A DNA stretch of 64,000 nt from an uncultured Sphingomonadaceae bacterium (GCA_947488845.1 CANLBM010000008.1:62001-126000), one strand, 5' to 3'. Numbered from the stretch's first letter, positions 9,006-18,347 are shown. Program-made: numbers and translations. Notes: a model not told the origin generated them from the letters alone.

Positions 9006-9022
9006 CAGGAGTATTTAACATA
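9006..9022 (+). promoter_or_regulatory. infC ribosome site with ATA start codon
   Basis: CAGGAG at 9006-9011 is followed after eight bases by ATA at 9020-9022, in frame with infC. The mature family N-terminus ([16 protein letters not shown]) begins directly after it. An in-frame ATG at 8987 and TTG at 8978 have no comparable Shine-Dalgarno. Rare AUU/AUA initiation is the known basis of IF-3 autoregulation in other bacteria. Confidence 0.72.
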
Positions 9023-9559
9023 GCTGCACCACCTCGTCGCCCCACGCCGCCCGTAAAAGGCGGTCCGCGCTTCAACGATCTGATCAATTCCGACACCGTA
9101 AGGGTTATCGACGACAAGGGCGAAAACCTTGGCGTGATGAACACGAGGGAAGCGATCGAGCGAGCAGCAGAAGTTGGCCTCGACCTTGTCGAGGTTTCTC
9201 CGAACGCGCAGCCACCGGTTGCGAAATATCTCGACGTCGGCAAATTCAAATATGAGGCCCAGAAAAAGGCCAATGCCGCGCGCAAGACGCAGAAGGTTCA
9301 GGACGTCAAGGAAATCAAGATGCGTCCGAATATCGACGATCATGATTATGACGTGAAGATGCGCAACGTGAACAAGTTCATCGACAATGGCGACAAGGTG
9401 AAGGTGACCCTTCGCTTCCGCGGTCGTGAAATGTCGCACCAGCAACTCGGCATGGCATTGCTCGTGCGGGTGCAGAATGACATGAAGGAAACCGCCAAGG
9501 TTGAGGCCTATCCGAAACTGGAAGGCCGGCAGATGCTGATGGTGCTCAGCCCCAAATAG
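9020..9559 (+). CDS. infC: Translation initiation factor IF-3
   Basis: Binds the 30S subunit, keeps it apart from 50S and proofreads start-codon selection. 179 residues when started at ATA 9020: a short proline-rich leader, N-terminal domain ([20 protein letters not shown]), linker rich in Lys and Ala ([16 protein letters not shown]) and C-terminal domain ([46 protein letters not shown]). The ATA start is chosen on the ribosome site described separately; a start at ATG 8987 would add eleven residues. rpmI and rplT do not follow, as a strong terminator closes the gene. Confidence 0.96.
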   Translation: MAAPPRRPTPPVKGGPRFNDLINSDTVRVIDDKGENLGVMNTREAIERAAEVGLDLVEVSPNAQPPVAKYLDVGKFKYEAQKKANAARKTQKVQDVKEIKMRPNIDDHDYDVKMRNVNKFIDNGDKVKVTLRFRGREMSHQQLGMALLVRVQNDMKETAKVEAYPKLEGRQMLMVLSPK

Positions 9560-9564
9560 TTCGT

Positions 9565-9595
9565 AAAGGCCCCCGGAGACGGGGGCCTTTTTTTT
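9565..9595 (+). terminator. Rho-independent terminator after infC
   Basis: Perfect ten-base stem AAAGGCCCCC / GGGGGCCTTT around the loop GGAGAC, continuing into a run of eight T residues. It starts six bases after the infC stop codon. Confidence 0.95.
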
Positions 9596-9627
9596 GATCC
9601 GCCGCTGGTCGGCGATCCGCGTGCCGT

Positions 9628-9720
9628 TCAGTCTGGCTGGCTGCGCACAATCCACAACATCCCGACACCCACGACCAAGGCCGTGAAAGCAATTATAACT
9701 TCAAACTCCTGATTTACCAT
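9628..9720 (-). CDS. 30-residue single-pass membrane peptide
   Basis: ATG at 9720 with the near-perfect Shine-Dalgarno CAGGAGG six bases upstream. The product begins MVNQEFEVIIAFTALVVGVG and ends in IVRSQPD: one hydrophobic helix (IIAFTALVVGVGMLWIV) with a charged, polar C-terminus, so probably a type I or II mini membrane protein. It has no recognised family and no operon partner within 80 bases. The ribosome site and the clean hydrophobic pattern are the support. Confidence 0.5.
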   Translation of the reverse strand: MVNQEFEVIIAFTALVVGVGMLWIVRSQPD

Positions 9721-9809
9721 TGTCGCCCTCCTGCTTCTCAATCCCCGGCACATGAATAACAATCGAAAGCTAACTTACTGTTAAACCGGCTACGCCCTTT
9801 GGGCGAATG

Positions 9810-10547
9810 TCAGGCGGAAGGTTTGGCGCGATATTGCTCCGGAAAATAGCGTTTCAGATTGGCGACCTTGGGCTTGTCCCACCGGACGATATAGCCTTGC
9901 TGCGGATGTTTCTGCATGAAATCCTGATGATAGGCCTCGGCCGGGTAAAAGGCTTTAAAGGCTTCTATCTTCGTCACAATCGGGCGCTTCCAATAGCCAC
10001 CCTTGCTGAGTTGCGCGACATAGGCACGAGCCGCTTTCGCTTGTCTGGCATTCATCGGCACCAGCGCGCCACGATATTGCCTGCCGCGATCCGGTCCTTG
10101 CGCATTGAGCATTGTCGGATCGGCGATTACCGAAAAATAGATTTGCATCAGCTGTCCATAGCTGACCTGGCTGGGATCATAGACCACCCGCACCGCTTCG
10201 GCGTGATCGGTCAGGCCGGCACTCACCAGCTTGTAGGATGCGCTACGCTTGGTGCCGCCATGATAGCCGGATGATGCGCTGACGACGCCCCTGGTATGTT
10301 CGAAGACACCCTCGACGCCCCAGAAGCAACCACCCGCAAAAATCGCGACAGCCCGAGTGCCGGTCTCCCCGGCGGCAACGCGGGGCATCGGAATGATCGT
10401 GGCTTTTTCTGCGGCATGAGCCTCGCCGACAAAGGGCTGCGTCGAAGCCTGGTCAACAGGCAGCGCCGTTTGTACACCCGCCCAGACCACGCCAAAACAG
10501 GCGATACTGACGCCAAACATGATTGTTCTGGAGAGGAACGGGCCCAT
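9810..10547 (-). CDS. msrA: Exported peptide methionine sulfoxide reductase A, one-Cys type
   Basis: Reduces methionine-S-sulfoxide in proteins. 245 residues with an N-terminal hydrophobic segment (TIMFGVSIACFGVVWAGV) and an Ala-rich region, so probably periplasmic or membrane-anchored, unlike cytosolic MsrA. The catalytic motif is AGGCFWGVEG with Cys74, followed by GYHGGTKRSASY and DPTMLNAQGPDRGRQYR. No cysteine occurs after Cys74, so the C-terminal resolving cysteines of classical MsrA are missing and recycling must use another thiol. The start at 10547 lies five bases after the stop of a small membrane ORF, suggesting one transcript. ATG at 10520 is an alternative start. Confidence 0.92.
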   Translation of the reverse strand: MGPFLSRTIMFGVSIACFGVVWAGVQTALPVDQASTQPFVGEAHAAEKATIIPMPRVAAGETGTRAVAIFAGGCFWGVEGVFEHTRGVVSASSGYHGGTKRSASYKLVSAGLTDHAEAVRVVYDPSQVSYGQLMQIYFSVIADPTMLNAQGPDRGRQYRGALVPMNARQAKAARAYVAQLSKGGYWKRPIVTKIEAFKAFYPAEAYHQDFMQKHPQQGYIVRWDKPKVANLKRYFPEQYRAKPSA

Positions 10548-10552
10548 CGGGA

Positions 10553-10711
10553 TTAACTGAGCAACTGCGAAGCAGCACTCACGGTCGAAGACAGATTCTG
10601 GCCGAGATCGGAGCGCTGCTCTGCTGGTTGCATGAAAAACAGCATCAATGCACCAGCGAGAAAGCCGCCGCCGAGGCTATAGGTCAAATCGGACTTGAAT
10701 ATTTTCATCAT
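10553..10711 (-). CDS. 52-residue membrane protein upstream of msrA
   Basis: Starts at ATG 10711 (MMKIFKSDLTYSLGGGFLAG), has one hydrophobic segment (SLGGGFLAGALMLFFM) and a polar C-terminus (STVSAASQLLS). The Shine-Dalgarno is modest (AAGGAA). It is followed after five bases by msrA, and the spacing is the main argument that it is translated. Family unknown. Confidence 0.5.
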   Translation of the reverse strand: MMKIFKSDLTYSLGGGFLAGALMLFFMQPAEQRSDLGQNLSSTVSAASQLLS

Positions 10712-11165
10712 GGTCTGTTCCTTGGGATCATCATCTGTTCGAAACGTCCCGCCTGTAGGTTACAGCAGTTAATATAGTTTTCCTTTCGCCGGTGTGAACC
10801 TGATCACAGGGTCATATTCAGTATACCAGAGAATAGATTTTCTATCGGAGAGATGTTTGTTTTACCTTAAGCGCCCAGCGCTTATGCCGTGTCTCGCGGC
10901 AGTTCGCTGCGCTCAGGCCTCCGACGGGGCGTTTTATCAGAACCTCAAGCGCCGGGCGGGCGCATCCGCGCCCTTGGCTTTCGCGCCATAAGCCGCGGCG
11001 GACGCCATTGATTTTTTGGCGCCCTTGCCTCGGCGGCACCTCGGTCGGAAACTAACTGAGTGTGTGTTTGCCGAACCGACGCGAAGCGGAGGCAAGCGCG
11101 ACCGCGCGTCCGAGATTATGCGGGGATAGCCAAGCGGACGGATGTCCGCGCCCGGCGCCTGAGGG
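10712..11165. other. 454-base non-coding, GC-rich, hairpin-rich stretch
   Basis: No convincing gene. The first 150 bases are AT-rich and may hold the msrA-operon promoter. The rest is GC-rich with several short perfect hairpins: GGGCGC-ATCC-GCGCCC near 10960, GCGGAC-GGAT-GTCCGC near 11135, and CTTGCCTC near 11026 pairing with GAGGCAAG near 11090. The word CCGCGCCC recurs. It could be an untranslated structured RNA or a decayed repeat; I cannot assign it. Confidence 0.4.
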
Positions 11166-12744
<1,579 letters not shown>

Positions 12745-12745
<1 letters not shown>

Positions 12746-14034
12746 CACAAGGATTCCAGCGCTTGTTGCATGTCAGCGATAATATCGTCGATATGCTCGA
12801 TCCCGACCGAGATGCGCACCACATCCGGACCGGCACCGGCGGCGACCAGTTCCTCGCCCGAAAGCTGGCTGTGCGTCGTCGAGGCGGGGTGGATGATCAG
12901 CGATCTCGTATCGCCGATATTGGCAAGATGGCTGAACAGCTTGACCGCCGACACCAGCTTGGTGCCCGCTTCAAATCCGCCCTTCAGCCCGAATGTGAAC
13001 ACCGCTCCGCCCTTGCCGCCGAGATATTTCTGCGCCAGCGCGTGATATTCATTTTCCGGCAGGCCGGCATAGGACACCCAGCTGACTTCCTCGCGCCCCT
13101 GAAGCCATTCAGCCATTTCCAGGGCATTTTCACAATGCCGCTCCATCCGCAGCGCCAGCGTTTCCATGCCGGTCAAAATGTAGAAAGCGTTCTGCGGTGC
13201 CAGCGCCGGCCCCAGATCGCGCAGCGACAGCGCGCGCGCCGCAAGGATGAAGGCCATCGGACCAAAGGCATCGGTGAAGACCTTGCCATGGTAGGACGGG
13301 TTGGGCTGGTTGAGAAAGGCGAATTTCTCGCTCTTCGTCCAGTCGAACTTGCCGCTGTCGATGATCAGGCCGGCGACACTGTTGCCGTGGCCGCCGAGAA
13401 ATTTCGTGCCGCTTTCCACGACAATATCCGCGCCATGTTCGATCGGGCGGCAGAGCATCGGGGATGCCATCGTATTGTCAACCACCAGCGGGATGCCCGC
13501 CGCATGGGCGATATCGGCAATCGCCGCGATATCCTGCACCACGCCGCCGGGATTGGCGAGACTTTCGATAAACACGCAGCGCGTATCATCGGTGATCGCG
13601 CCCTTCACTTCATCCATATTGTCGGCGTCGACAAAGGTGACATTCCAGCCGAATTTCTTGACCGAATGGGCGAGCTGGTTGAGCGAACCGCCGTAGAGCT
13701 TCTTCGCCGCGACAATATGCGCGCCGGGGTCCATCAGCACATGGAAGACGATGATCTGCGCCGCATGGCCCGACGACACCGCCAGCGCGCCAATGCCGCC
13801 TTCCATCGCCGCAATCTTGCCTTCCAGCGCGCCGTTGGTCGGGTTCATGATGCGGGTGTAGATATTGCCGAACGCATCGAGATTGAACAGGTCGGCAGCA
13901 TGATCGACATCATCGAACACATAGGACGCCGTCTGGTAAATCGGCGTGATCCGCGCGTTGGTCGTCGGGTCCGGCTGCGTCCCGGCGTGGACCGCCATGG
14001 TTTCGAGATGGGCGGTTTCGAGTGGATCGGTCAT
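12745..14034 (-). CDS. metY: O-acetylhomoserine sulfhydrylase (aminocarboxypropyltransferase)
   Basis: Makes homocysteine from O-acetylhomoserine and sulfide in methionine synthesis. 429 residues of the Cys/Met metabolism PLP family: AVHAGTQPDPTTNARITPIY at the N-terminus, YTRIMNPTNGALE, the PLP lysine in VVESGTKFLGGHG, and SLIIHPASTTHSQL near the C-terminus. ATG 14034 has AGGACG seven bases upstream; an in-frame upstream ATG at 14094 lies inside the promoter block and is less likely. The PhnA-like gene follows by one-base overlap. Confidence 0.93.
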
Positions 14035-14065
14035 GATGCGTCCTTGTGCAAAGATGTAAGCCATG

Positions 14066-14094
14066 TGCCTAATATCAATGCGCCCGCACCGCAA
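14066..14094 (-). promoter_or_regulatory. metY promoter block shared with aatA
   Basis: Minus-strand sequence from TTGCGG to TGATATTAGGCA, with an extended -10 TGATATTAG, ending 32 bases before the metY ATG. It is the counterpart of the aatA block. No SAM-riboswitch-like fold was recognised in the leader. Confidence 0.55.
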
Positions 14095-14231
14095 CCAAGC
14101 TTATGATGATATGGTCAGGGCTGGACGGCAGATTGCCGGTTTTCGATTGCTCGCCGCAAAAATCTCCCGAATTTTTTGAAACTTTATCCGCTCTGCGCGT
14201 TGGTTGGGTGAAGCAGAAAAGGAAACAGACC

Positions 14232-14726
14232 ATGAGCAACAATGATATGACCAATACAGCCGACCGCGACGAAATCCGCGAGGAATTCTGGGAATCGATC
14301 GCCGACAGCCCGTTTGTGATGATCGCGCTCGACAGCGAGCGCCAGCACAGCATCCCGATGCGCGCGCAACTCGACAGGGACGCGAACAGCGCGATCTGGT
14401 TCTACACCTCGCGCGACAACCGGCTGGCCAGGGGCGGCCCGGCAATGATGCAATATGCCTCCAAGGGCCATGACCTGTTCGCCTGCGTGTCCGGCAATCT
14501 GACCGAGGAAACCGACCCGGCGATCATCGACAAGCACTGGAGCAAACCGGTCGAGGCCTGGTACGAACAGGGCCGTCAGGACCCTAGCCTGCTGATGCTG
14601 CGCCTCGACCTGCGCGACGCGGAAATCTGGGAAACCGATCCCGGCGTCACCGGTCTGTTCAAGATGATGACCGGCATGACCATGAAGGGCGACGAAATGG
14701 GCGACCACGCCCGGGTCCCGCTATAG
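14232..14726 (+). CDS. Pyridoxamine 5-phosphate oxidase-like general stress protein
   Basis: 164-residue split-barrel protein of the general stress protein 26 type, expected to bind FMN or a related flavin. Features are an N-terminal helix (REEFWESIADSPFVMIAL), a barrel strand (IWFYTSRDNRLAR), DLFACVSGNLTEETDP and IDKHWSKPVEAWYEQGR with DPSLLMLRLDLRDAEIW. ATG 14232 is preferred over the in-frame 14103 because AGGAAA precedes it and the extension has no family character. It diverges from metY. Confidence 0.85.
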   Translation: MSNNDMTNTADRDEIREEFWESIADSPFVMIALDSERQHSIPMRAQLDRDANSAIWFYTSRDNRLARGGPAMMQYASKGHDLFACVSGNLTEETDPAIIDKHWSKPVEAWYEQGRQDPSLLMLRLDLRDAEIWETDPGVTGLFKMMTGMTMKGDEMGDHARVPL

Positions 14727-14894
14727 CGACCAGCGCCATCTGACAGCAGTCTGCGAGGGCTGCAGAAGAACGGAACGCAGCGAGCGCCGGCATCACAGAC
14801 CGGACCAGATTTCGCTCTGCTCCCGCCTTCCGCGGTCCCCGCTTTTTCTTGATAAGCTGCTGCAACAAATCCATCGCCGGCGCGTTTCTTTGCC

Positions 14895-15380
14895 ATGACT
14901 GATATATTAGCCGGACCCGACACAATATCCTGGACAGAAGCGTTGTGGCGGCTCGCTGCCGCAACCCTGCTGCCCTTCCTGATCGGGCTCGAGCGGTTCA
15001 TCCGTCGCAAGCCGATCGACTTCCGGCCCTTCGTGATCATCTCGATTGCCGCCTGCGCGCTGGCGATCGGCGCGATGGAACTGCTCGAATCGACCAGCGA
15101 TCCGCAGAGCGACATCGACCCCAGCCGCGTCTTCGAGGGCGTGATCACCGGCATCGGCTTTCTCGGCGCCGGCGCGATGTTCCGCGAGGGCAGCTTCGTC
15201 CAGGGCGCGGGCTCTGCGGCGTCGATCTGGGCGGCGGGCGCGATCGGGCTGATCTGCGGTTTCGGCGAAATCTGGCTGGCTGCGATCATCACCGCCGTCA
15301 TCCTCACCGTCCTGATCACCAGCGCGCCCTTCACCGCGCACTGGGACCCGGGCGAAGAAAGCGGAAAGCCGCCGTCCTGA
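14895..15380 (+). CDS. MgtC/SapB-like inner-membrane protein
   Basis: 161 residues with about five hydrophobic helices. The MgtC family core is visible as RLAAATLLPFLIGLERF, VITGIGFLGAGAMFREG and GAGSAASIWAAGAIGLICG. MgtC proteins affect magnesium homeostasis and survival in macrophages in pathogens; in free-living bacteria the role is unclear. The cytoplasmic ACT-like tail of MgtC itself is absent. The DUF3008 gene follows at 40 bases and may share the transcript. Confidence 0.85.
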   Translation: MTDILAGPDTISWTEALWRLAAATLLPFLIGLERFIRRKPIDFRPFVIISIAACALAIGAMELLESTSDPQSDIDPSRVFEGVITGIGFLGAGAMFREGSFVQGAGSAASIWAAGAIGLICGFGEIWLAAIITAVILTVLITSAPFTAHWDPGEESGKPPS

Positions 15381-15420
15381 CCAGTCCCCCAACTACCACC
15401 AGCAAGCAAAGGAGAATGAC

Positions 15421-15612
15421 ATGCCAGCCCAATCCAAAGCCCAGCAACGCGCCGCCGGCGCGGCCCTGTCCGCCAAGCGCGGCGAGACCAAGGTCGGCGA
15501 CCTCAAGGGCGCGTCGAAGGACATGTATGACAGCATGACCGAAGAGGAGCTGGAAGATTATGCCAGCACCGATCACGACGGCCTGCCCGAAAAAGTCGAA
15601 GACGACGACTGA
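15421..15612 (+). CDS. DUF3008 family small hydrophilic protein
   Basis: 63 residues, MPAQSKAQQRAAGAALSAKR at the N-terminus followed by GDLKGASKDMYDSMTEEELE, matching the DUF3008 family. Rich in Lys, Glu and Asp and probably disordered in part. AGGAGAATGAC provides the ribosome site. Function unknown; relatives often accompany stress genes. Confidence 0.88.
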   Translation: MPAQSKAQQRAAGAALSAKRGETKVGDLKGASKDMYDSMTEEELEDYASTDHDGLPEKVEDDD

Positions 15613-15652
15613 TCACCGGGGCCGAATGCCGCCGCACGATCACAGGAGCCAC

Positions 15653-15690
15653 AAAAAAAGCCGGACGAAATCGCTTTCGCCCGGCTTTTT
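15653..15690. terminator. Bidirectional terminator between DUF3008 and PRC-barrel genes
   Basis: A run of A residues, a 16-base stem with one mismatch (AAAAAGCCGGACGAAA pairing with TTTCGCCCGGCTTTTT), loop TCGC, then a T run. The convergent genes on both sides can both use it. Confidence 0.93.
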
Positions 15691-15716
15691 CCTGTGCCGT
15701 AATGGCCCGGCTTTGC

Positions 15717-16082
15717 CTACCAGTAAGGCGTCACCGTCCAGTAATTATAGACGCTGGACTGATAGTCGCGGTCATAGGCACGATCGGGCTCGTTGCTGCC
15801 GAAGCGCGGCGCGTCCATCAGCTGATCCTTGGTCACATCGATCCGGTAGCCGTCGAGTTCGGTGTCATAATCCAGCTTCGACCACGGTATGCTGTGCTTC
15901 TCGTCGCCGATGCCAAGAAAGCCGCCGGCGGAAATGATCACATCGGTGACATTGCCGCCGCGCTTGTCGATCAGCAGCTTGTCGACCGATCCGATCTTGT
16001 CCTGGTCCGCGCCATAGACGGCGGTCCCGTCGACGCGGTCGCTGCCGATCACGCTATGGTTTTTCTCATCCTGTAACATCAT
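15717..16082 (-). CDS. PRC-barrel domain protein
   Basis: 121 residues with a PRC-barrel fold: VDGTAVYGADQDKIGSVDKL, GGNVTDVIISAGGFLGIG, IPWSKLDYDTELDGYRID. Such small proteins in sphingomonads are stress-associated; the domain binds proteins or small ligands. The C-terminus (YQSSVYNYWTVTPYW) is aromatic-rich. The ATG at 16082, or the next at 16079, follows AGAGGAGTGA. Confidence 0.87.
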   Translation of the reverse strand: MMLQDEKNHSVIGSDRVDGTAVYGADQDKIGSVDKLLIDKRGGNVTDVIISAGGFLGIGDEKHSIPWSKLDYDTELDGYRIDVTKDQLMDAPRFGSNEPDRAYDRDYQSSVYNYWTVTPYW

Positions 16083-16388
16083 TATTTCACTCCTCTAGGT
16101 TTCAGGGATAGCCCCACGGCGGCCCGTAATAAGGGGGGAAGGCCGATGCCATGTGGCTACAGGGAATCTACGGACGACCCCGCAGATCGTTCCGGATATT
16201 TTCGGAAAATTTTGAGGGTGGGGGAGAAGCGGGAAGGTGGCGCCTGCTTGCCGAATTCGCTTGGCCGACCCAAACTGTCATCCCGGCGCAGGCCGGGATC
16301 CAAACCAATTGGCGGTGTACGAAAGCAAGACCGGGTTAGGTCCCGGCCTACGCTGGGACGACGATCTAAATAGCCGCGAAAGCCACCC
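16083..16388. other. 306-base intergenic region with a dispersed repeat
   Basis: Holds the upstream region of the PRC-barrel gene and one copy of a dispersed palindromic repeat at 16275-16363. The short open frames here run through the repeat and show no family character. No other gene seen. Confidence 0.6.
16275..16363. repeat. Dispersed palindromic repeat, copy 1
   Basis: Left end CTGTCATCCCGGCGCAGGCC, right end CCCGGCCTACGCTGGGACGA: imperfect inverted ends about 90 bases apart, with the inner hairpin CCGGG-TTAGGT-CCCGG. This is the kind of REP-like element scattered through sphingomonad chromosomes. A second copy lies at 17553-17680 on the other side of the topoisomerase gene, in the same orientation. 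Confidence 0.8.
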
Positions 16389-17396
16389 TCAACGCCCCCC
16401 GCCAATCAACCCCGCAAAGCGATTCTCGCCCACCCGCAACCCGGTGATTTCCGCGCTGTCACTCTCGATCATCGCCAGCCGCTCTTCGGCCTCCATCTCG
16501 ATCAGTTCAAACACCGCCGGATGAACATAGCTCTTGCGGCAGATCGCCGGCGTGTTGCGCAGGGCCGCGGCGGCGGCCTCGCAGGCCTGTCTGATCGTCG
16601 GCTTCTCGCTCGAGGCAATCCCGTCGAGCGCGGCGACACTGCCGTGCCAGGTGCGGAACATCTTGGCGCTCAGGCTGTCCATGCCGGACGCCTCTTTCAG
16701 CCAGTCGTTGACATCACCGCTGTCGAGCGGATGGACTTCGCCGTCGCTGCCGACATATTGGAACAATCTTTTGCCCGGCAGATCGTCGATCTGCTCCAAT
16801 ATCTTCTGCAGCCGCGTGTCCCGCAGGCTGCAGCTCACCCGCTTCCCGCCCTTGGCCCGATAGCGCAGGCGCAGCATGTCTTCGTCATAGCGGATATTGC
16901 CGATGTCGAGCGTAGTCGCCCCCTTGCTCACCCGCGAGCTGCCGCCGACCCGGATCGCGGTGCGGTCGATCAGCCGCACCAGCGCCGCAAGCGCCACATC
17001 CTTGCTCGTGACATCACCATCCTGCTCCGGCTTGAGCAGCGCGTTCACCTTGCGCCGGATCCGCGGCAGCACCGTGGCAAATTCGGCAAGCTGGTCGAAT
17101 TTCTGCCGGTCGCGAAACACCCGCCAGTCATCATGATAGCGATATTGCTTGCGCGCCGCATCATCATAGCCGGTCGCCTGGATATGGCCATTGGCCTTCG
17201 GACAGATCCACACATCCTTATAGGCCGGCGGCACCCCCAGCGCCTTGATCCGCGCCAGTTCAACGCTGCATTTTAGCGGGCTCCTGTCCGGCAAAAAATA
17301 CTGAAACCCCCGCCCCCGCCGCACCCGCGAGATGCCGGGCTCCTCGTCGCTGGTGTACACGAGGCGGGGGATGCGGAGGGAGCGGTCTTGGATCAT
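16389..17396 (-). CDS. DNA topoisomerase IB (poxvirus type)
   Basis: Relaxes supercoils by a 3'-phosphotyrosine intermediate without ATP. 335 residues, the usual size for the short bacterial form. The N-terminal DNA-clamp part is about 1-100 (GVPPAYKDVWICPKANGHIQ). The catalytic part shows DRTAIRVGGSSRVSKGATTL (Arg), RYRAKGGKRVSCSLRD (Lys), AKMFRTWHGSVAAL (Arg and His) and the active-site Tyr in CRKSYVHPAV. The gene is flanked by two copies of a dispersed repeat. Bacterial topoisomerase IB is an accessory enzyme with patchy distribution. Confidence 0.93.
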   Translation of the reverse strand: MIQDRSLRIPRLVYTSDEEPGISRVRRGRGFQYFLPDRSPLKCSVELARIKALGVPPAYKDVWICPKANGHIQATGYDDAARKQYRYHDDWRVFRDRQKFDQLAEFATVLPRIRRKVNALLKPEQDGDVTSKDVALAALVRLIDRTAIRVGGSSRVSKGATTLDIGNIRYDEDMLRLRYRAKGGKRVSCSLRDTRLQKILEQIDDLPGKRLFQYVGSDGEVHPLDSGDVNDWLKEASGMDSLSAKMFRTWHGSVAALDGIASSEKPTIRQACEAAAAALRNTPAICRKSYVHPAVFELIEMEAEERLAMIESDSAEITGLRVGENRFAGLIGGGR

Positions 17397-17730
17397 GAGC
17401 GAAAAACTCTGGCCGCGATATTCGGTTCCCGATGGGGCGGCGAATGTTCGACCGTCAGATCGACGCGCGCTGGCGAGGAAGCAGAAGCCGCACTACCGAC
17501 ACCGCAATCCGTCCTACCCGCTCACCCGCCACCATCCCTCAAGCCCACCATATCGTCATCCCGGCGAAGGCCGGGATCCAAACCGATACAGGGTGTGCGC
17601 AGGATGGTCGGGCTAGGCCGCTCGGCTTAAGAAAGCTTTGGGGTAGCTTTCGACGCCTGTGCCCTCCGCTGGGGCGACGGAGTGACTGGCCGGAGTTTGA
17701 ATTGAGTGCAGCGTCACCGTAATCCCCCCT
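17397..17730. other. 334-base intergenic region with a dispersed repeat
   Basis: Between the topoisomerase IB start and the hicB stop. It contains the second dispersed repeat (17553-17680) and otherwise nothing recognisable. Confidence 0.6.
17553..17680. repeat. Dispersed palindromic repeat, copy 2
   Basis: Left end TCGTCATCCCGGCGAAGGCC matches the copy at 16275; the right end near 17661-17680 (CCTCCGCTGGGGCGACGG) is the corresponding inverted end. It is longer inside than copy 1. Confidence 0.75.
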
Positions 17731-18117
17731 TCACCCCGCCCCAATCTCCTTCAACGCCGCATCCTCCAGAAAGGCGCTGCGGGTCATTTTGCGGGTGCGG
17801 GCGGCGCTGTCGATCATTTTGACGACGCCGGTGTCGAGCGAGACATTATAGCGACCGGTCCGGCCGGTGCGCTGCAGATAGGGGATCTGCACCAGAAACG
17901 CGCCCTGCTTCAGATCCTCGGCGGCTGATTTCTGGATTGCGCCGATCGGGCTGGCGGGGACCATCTCTTCATCCTCAAAATAGAGCGACAGCGCCTCGAT
18001 TGCATTGGCGATAATATCGCCTTCCTCGTCCGCCGCGGAAAAGCAGCCGGGCACATCCGGAAAGGAAATTCCGAAAGCGCTGTCTTCATCCTTATGCACG
18101 ACGGCAAAATAGAACAT
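17731..18117 (-). CDS. hicB: HicB antitoxin
   Basis: Neutralises HicA and represses the operon. 128 residues: an N-terminal degraded RNase H-like HicB fold (FGISFPDVPGCFSAADEEGD) and a C-terminal ribbon-helix-helix DNA-binding segment (GRYNVSLDTGVVKMIDSAAR, then MTRSAFLEDAALKEI). AAAGG eight bases before the ATG is the ribosome site. It follows hicA after twelve bases. The ribbon-helix-helix would bind the palindrome at 18313-18328. Confidence 0.92.
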   Translation of the reverse strand: MFYFAVVHKDEDSAFGISFPDVPGCFSAADEEGDIIANAIEALSLYFEDEEMVPASPIGAIQKSAAEDLKQGAFLVQIPYLQRTGRTGRYNVSLDTGVVKMIDSAARTRKMTRSAFLEDAALKEIGAG

Positions 18118-18129
18118 GGGTTCGGCCTT

Positions 18130-18312
18130 TCAAATCCATCCCGCCATCCGGGCGATGCTGCGCGCCGTCCCGACGGGCAGGTCTTTCTTGGGATGCGGGA
18201 CAATGATGATACGATCATCCTTGCGATATTTATGGTGAGAGCCTCTGATCGAAACCAGCTCAAAGCCCTCCTTGCGGCGCCGCCGGATGATCTGCTTGCT
18301 GCTCCGCTCCAT
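18130..18312 (-). CDS. hicA: HicA mRNA interferase toxin
   Basis: Small RNA-cleaving toxin of 60 residues with a double-stranded-RNA-binding-like fold. The catalytic His sits in IRGSHHKYRK and the C-terminus reads DLPVGTARSIARMAGW, as in the family. The ATG at 18312 is directly preceded by the promoter -10 and operator, leaving no room for a Shine-Dalgarno, so the mRNA is probably leaderless. A TTG at 18330 is the only in-frame alternative and lies upstream of the expected transcript start. Confidence 0.92.
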   Translation of the reverse strand: MERSSKQIIRRRRKEGFELVSIRGSHHKYRKDDRIIIVPHPKKDLPVGTARSIARMAGWI

Positions 18313-18347
18313 GTGTATTTCTATACACAATTTTGCCAGAAAGTCAA
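18313..18347 (-). promoter_or_regulatory. hicAB promoter with overlapping operator palindrome
   Basis: On the minus strand TTGACT (18342-18347) and TATAGA (18320-18325) are separated by 16 bases, a good sigma-70 promoter. The perfect palindrome GTGTAT-AGAA-ATACAC (18313-18328) covers the -10 and ends one base before the hicA ATG. The -35 overlaps the stop codon of pabBC. Transcription should begin within one or two bases of the start codon. Confidence 0.75.

Noticed and set aside
14035..14100. SAM riboswitch upstream of metY
   Set aside because: The leader is short and no conserved SAM-I or SAM-II pairing could be drawn; it is better explained by the promoter block shared with aatA.
12763..14106. 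447-codon open frame on the plus strand opposite metY
   Set aside because: Antisense shadow of metY; no ribosome site or domain.
16146..16524. Short overlapping open frames upstream of the PRC-barrel gene
   Set aside because: They run through a palindromic repeat and into the 3' end of the topoisomerase gene on the other strand.
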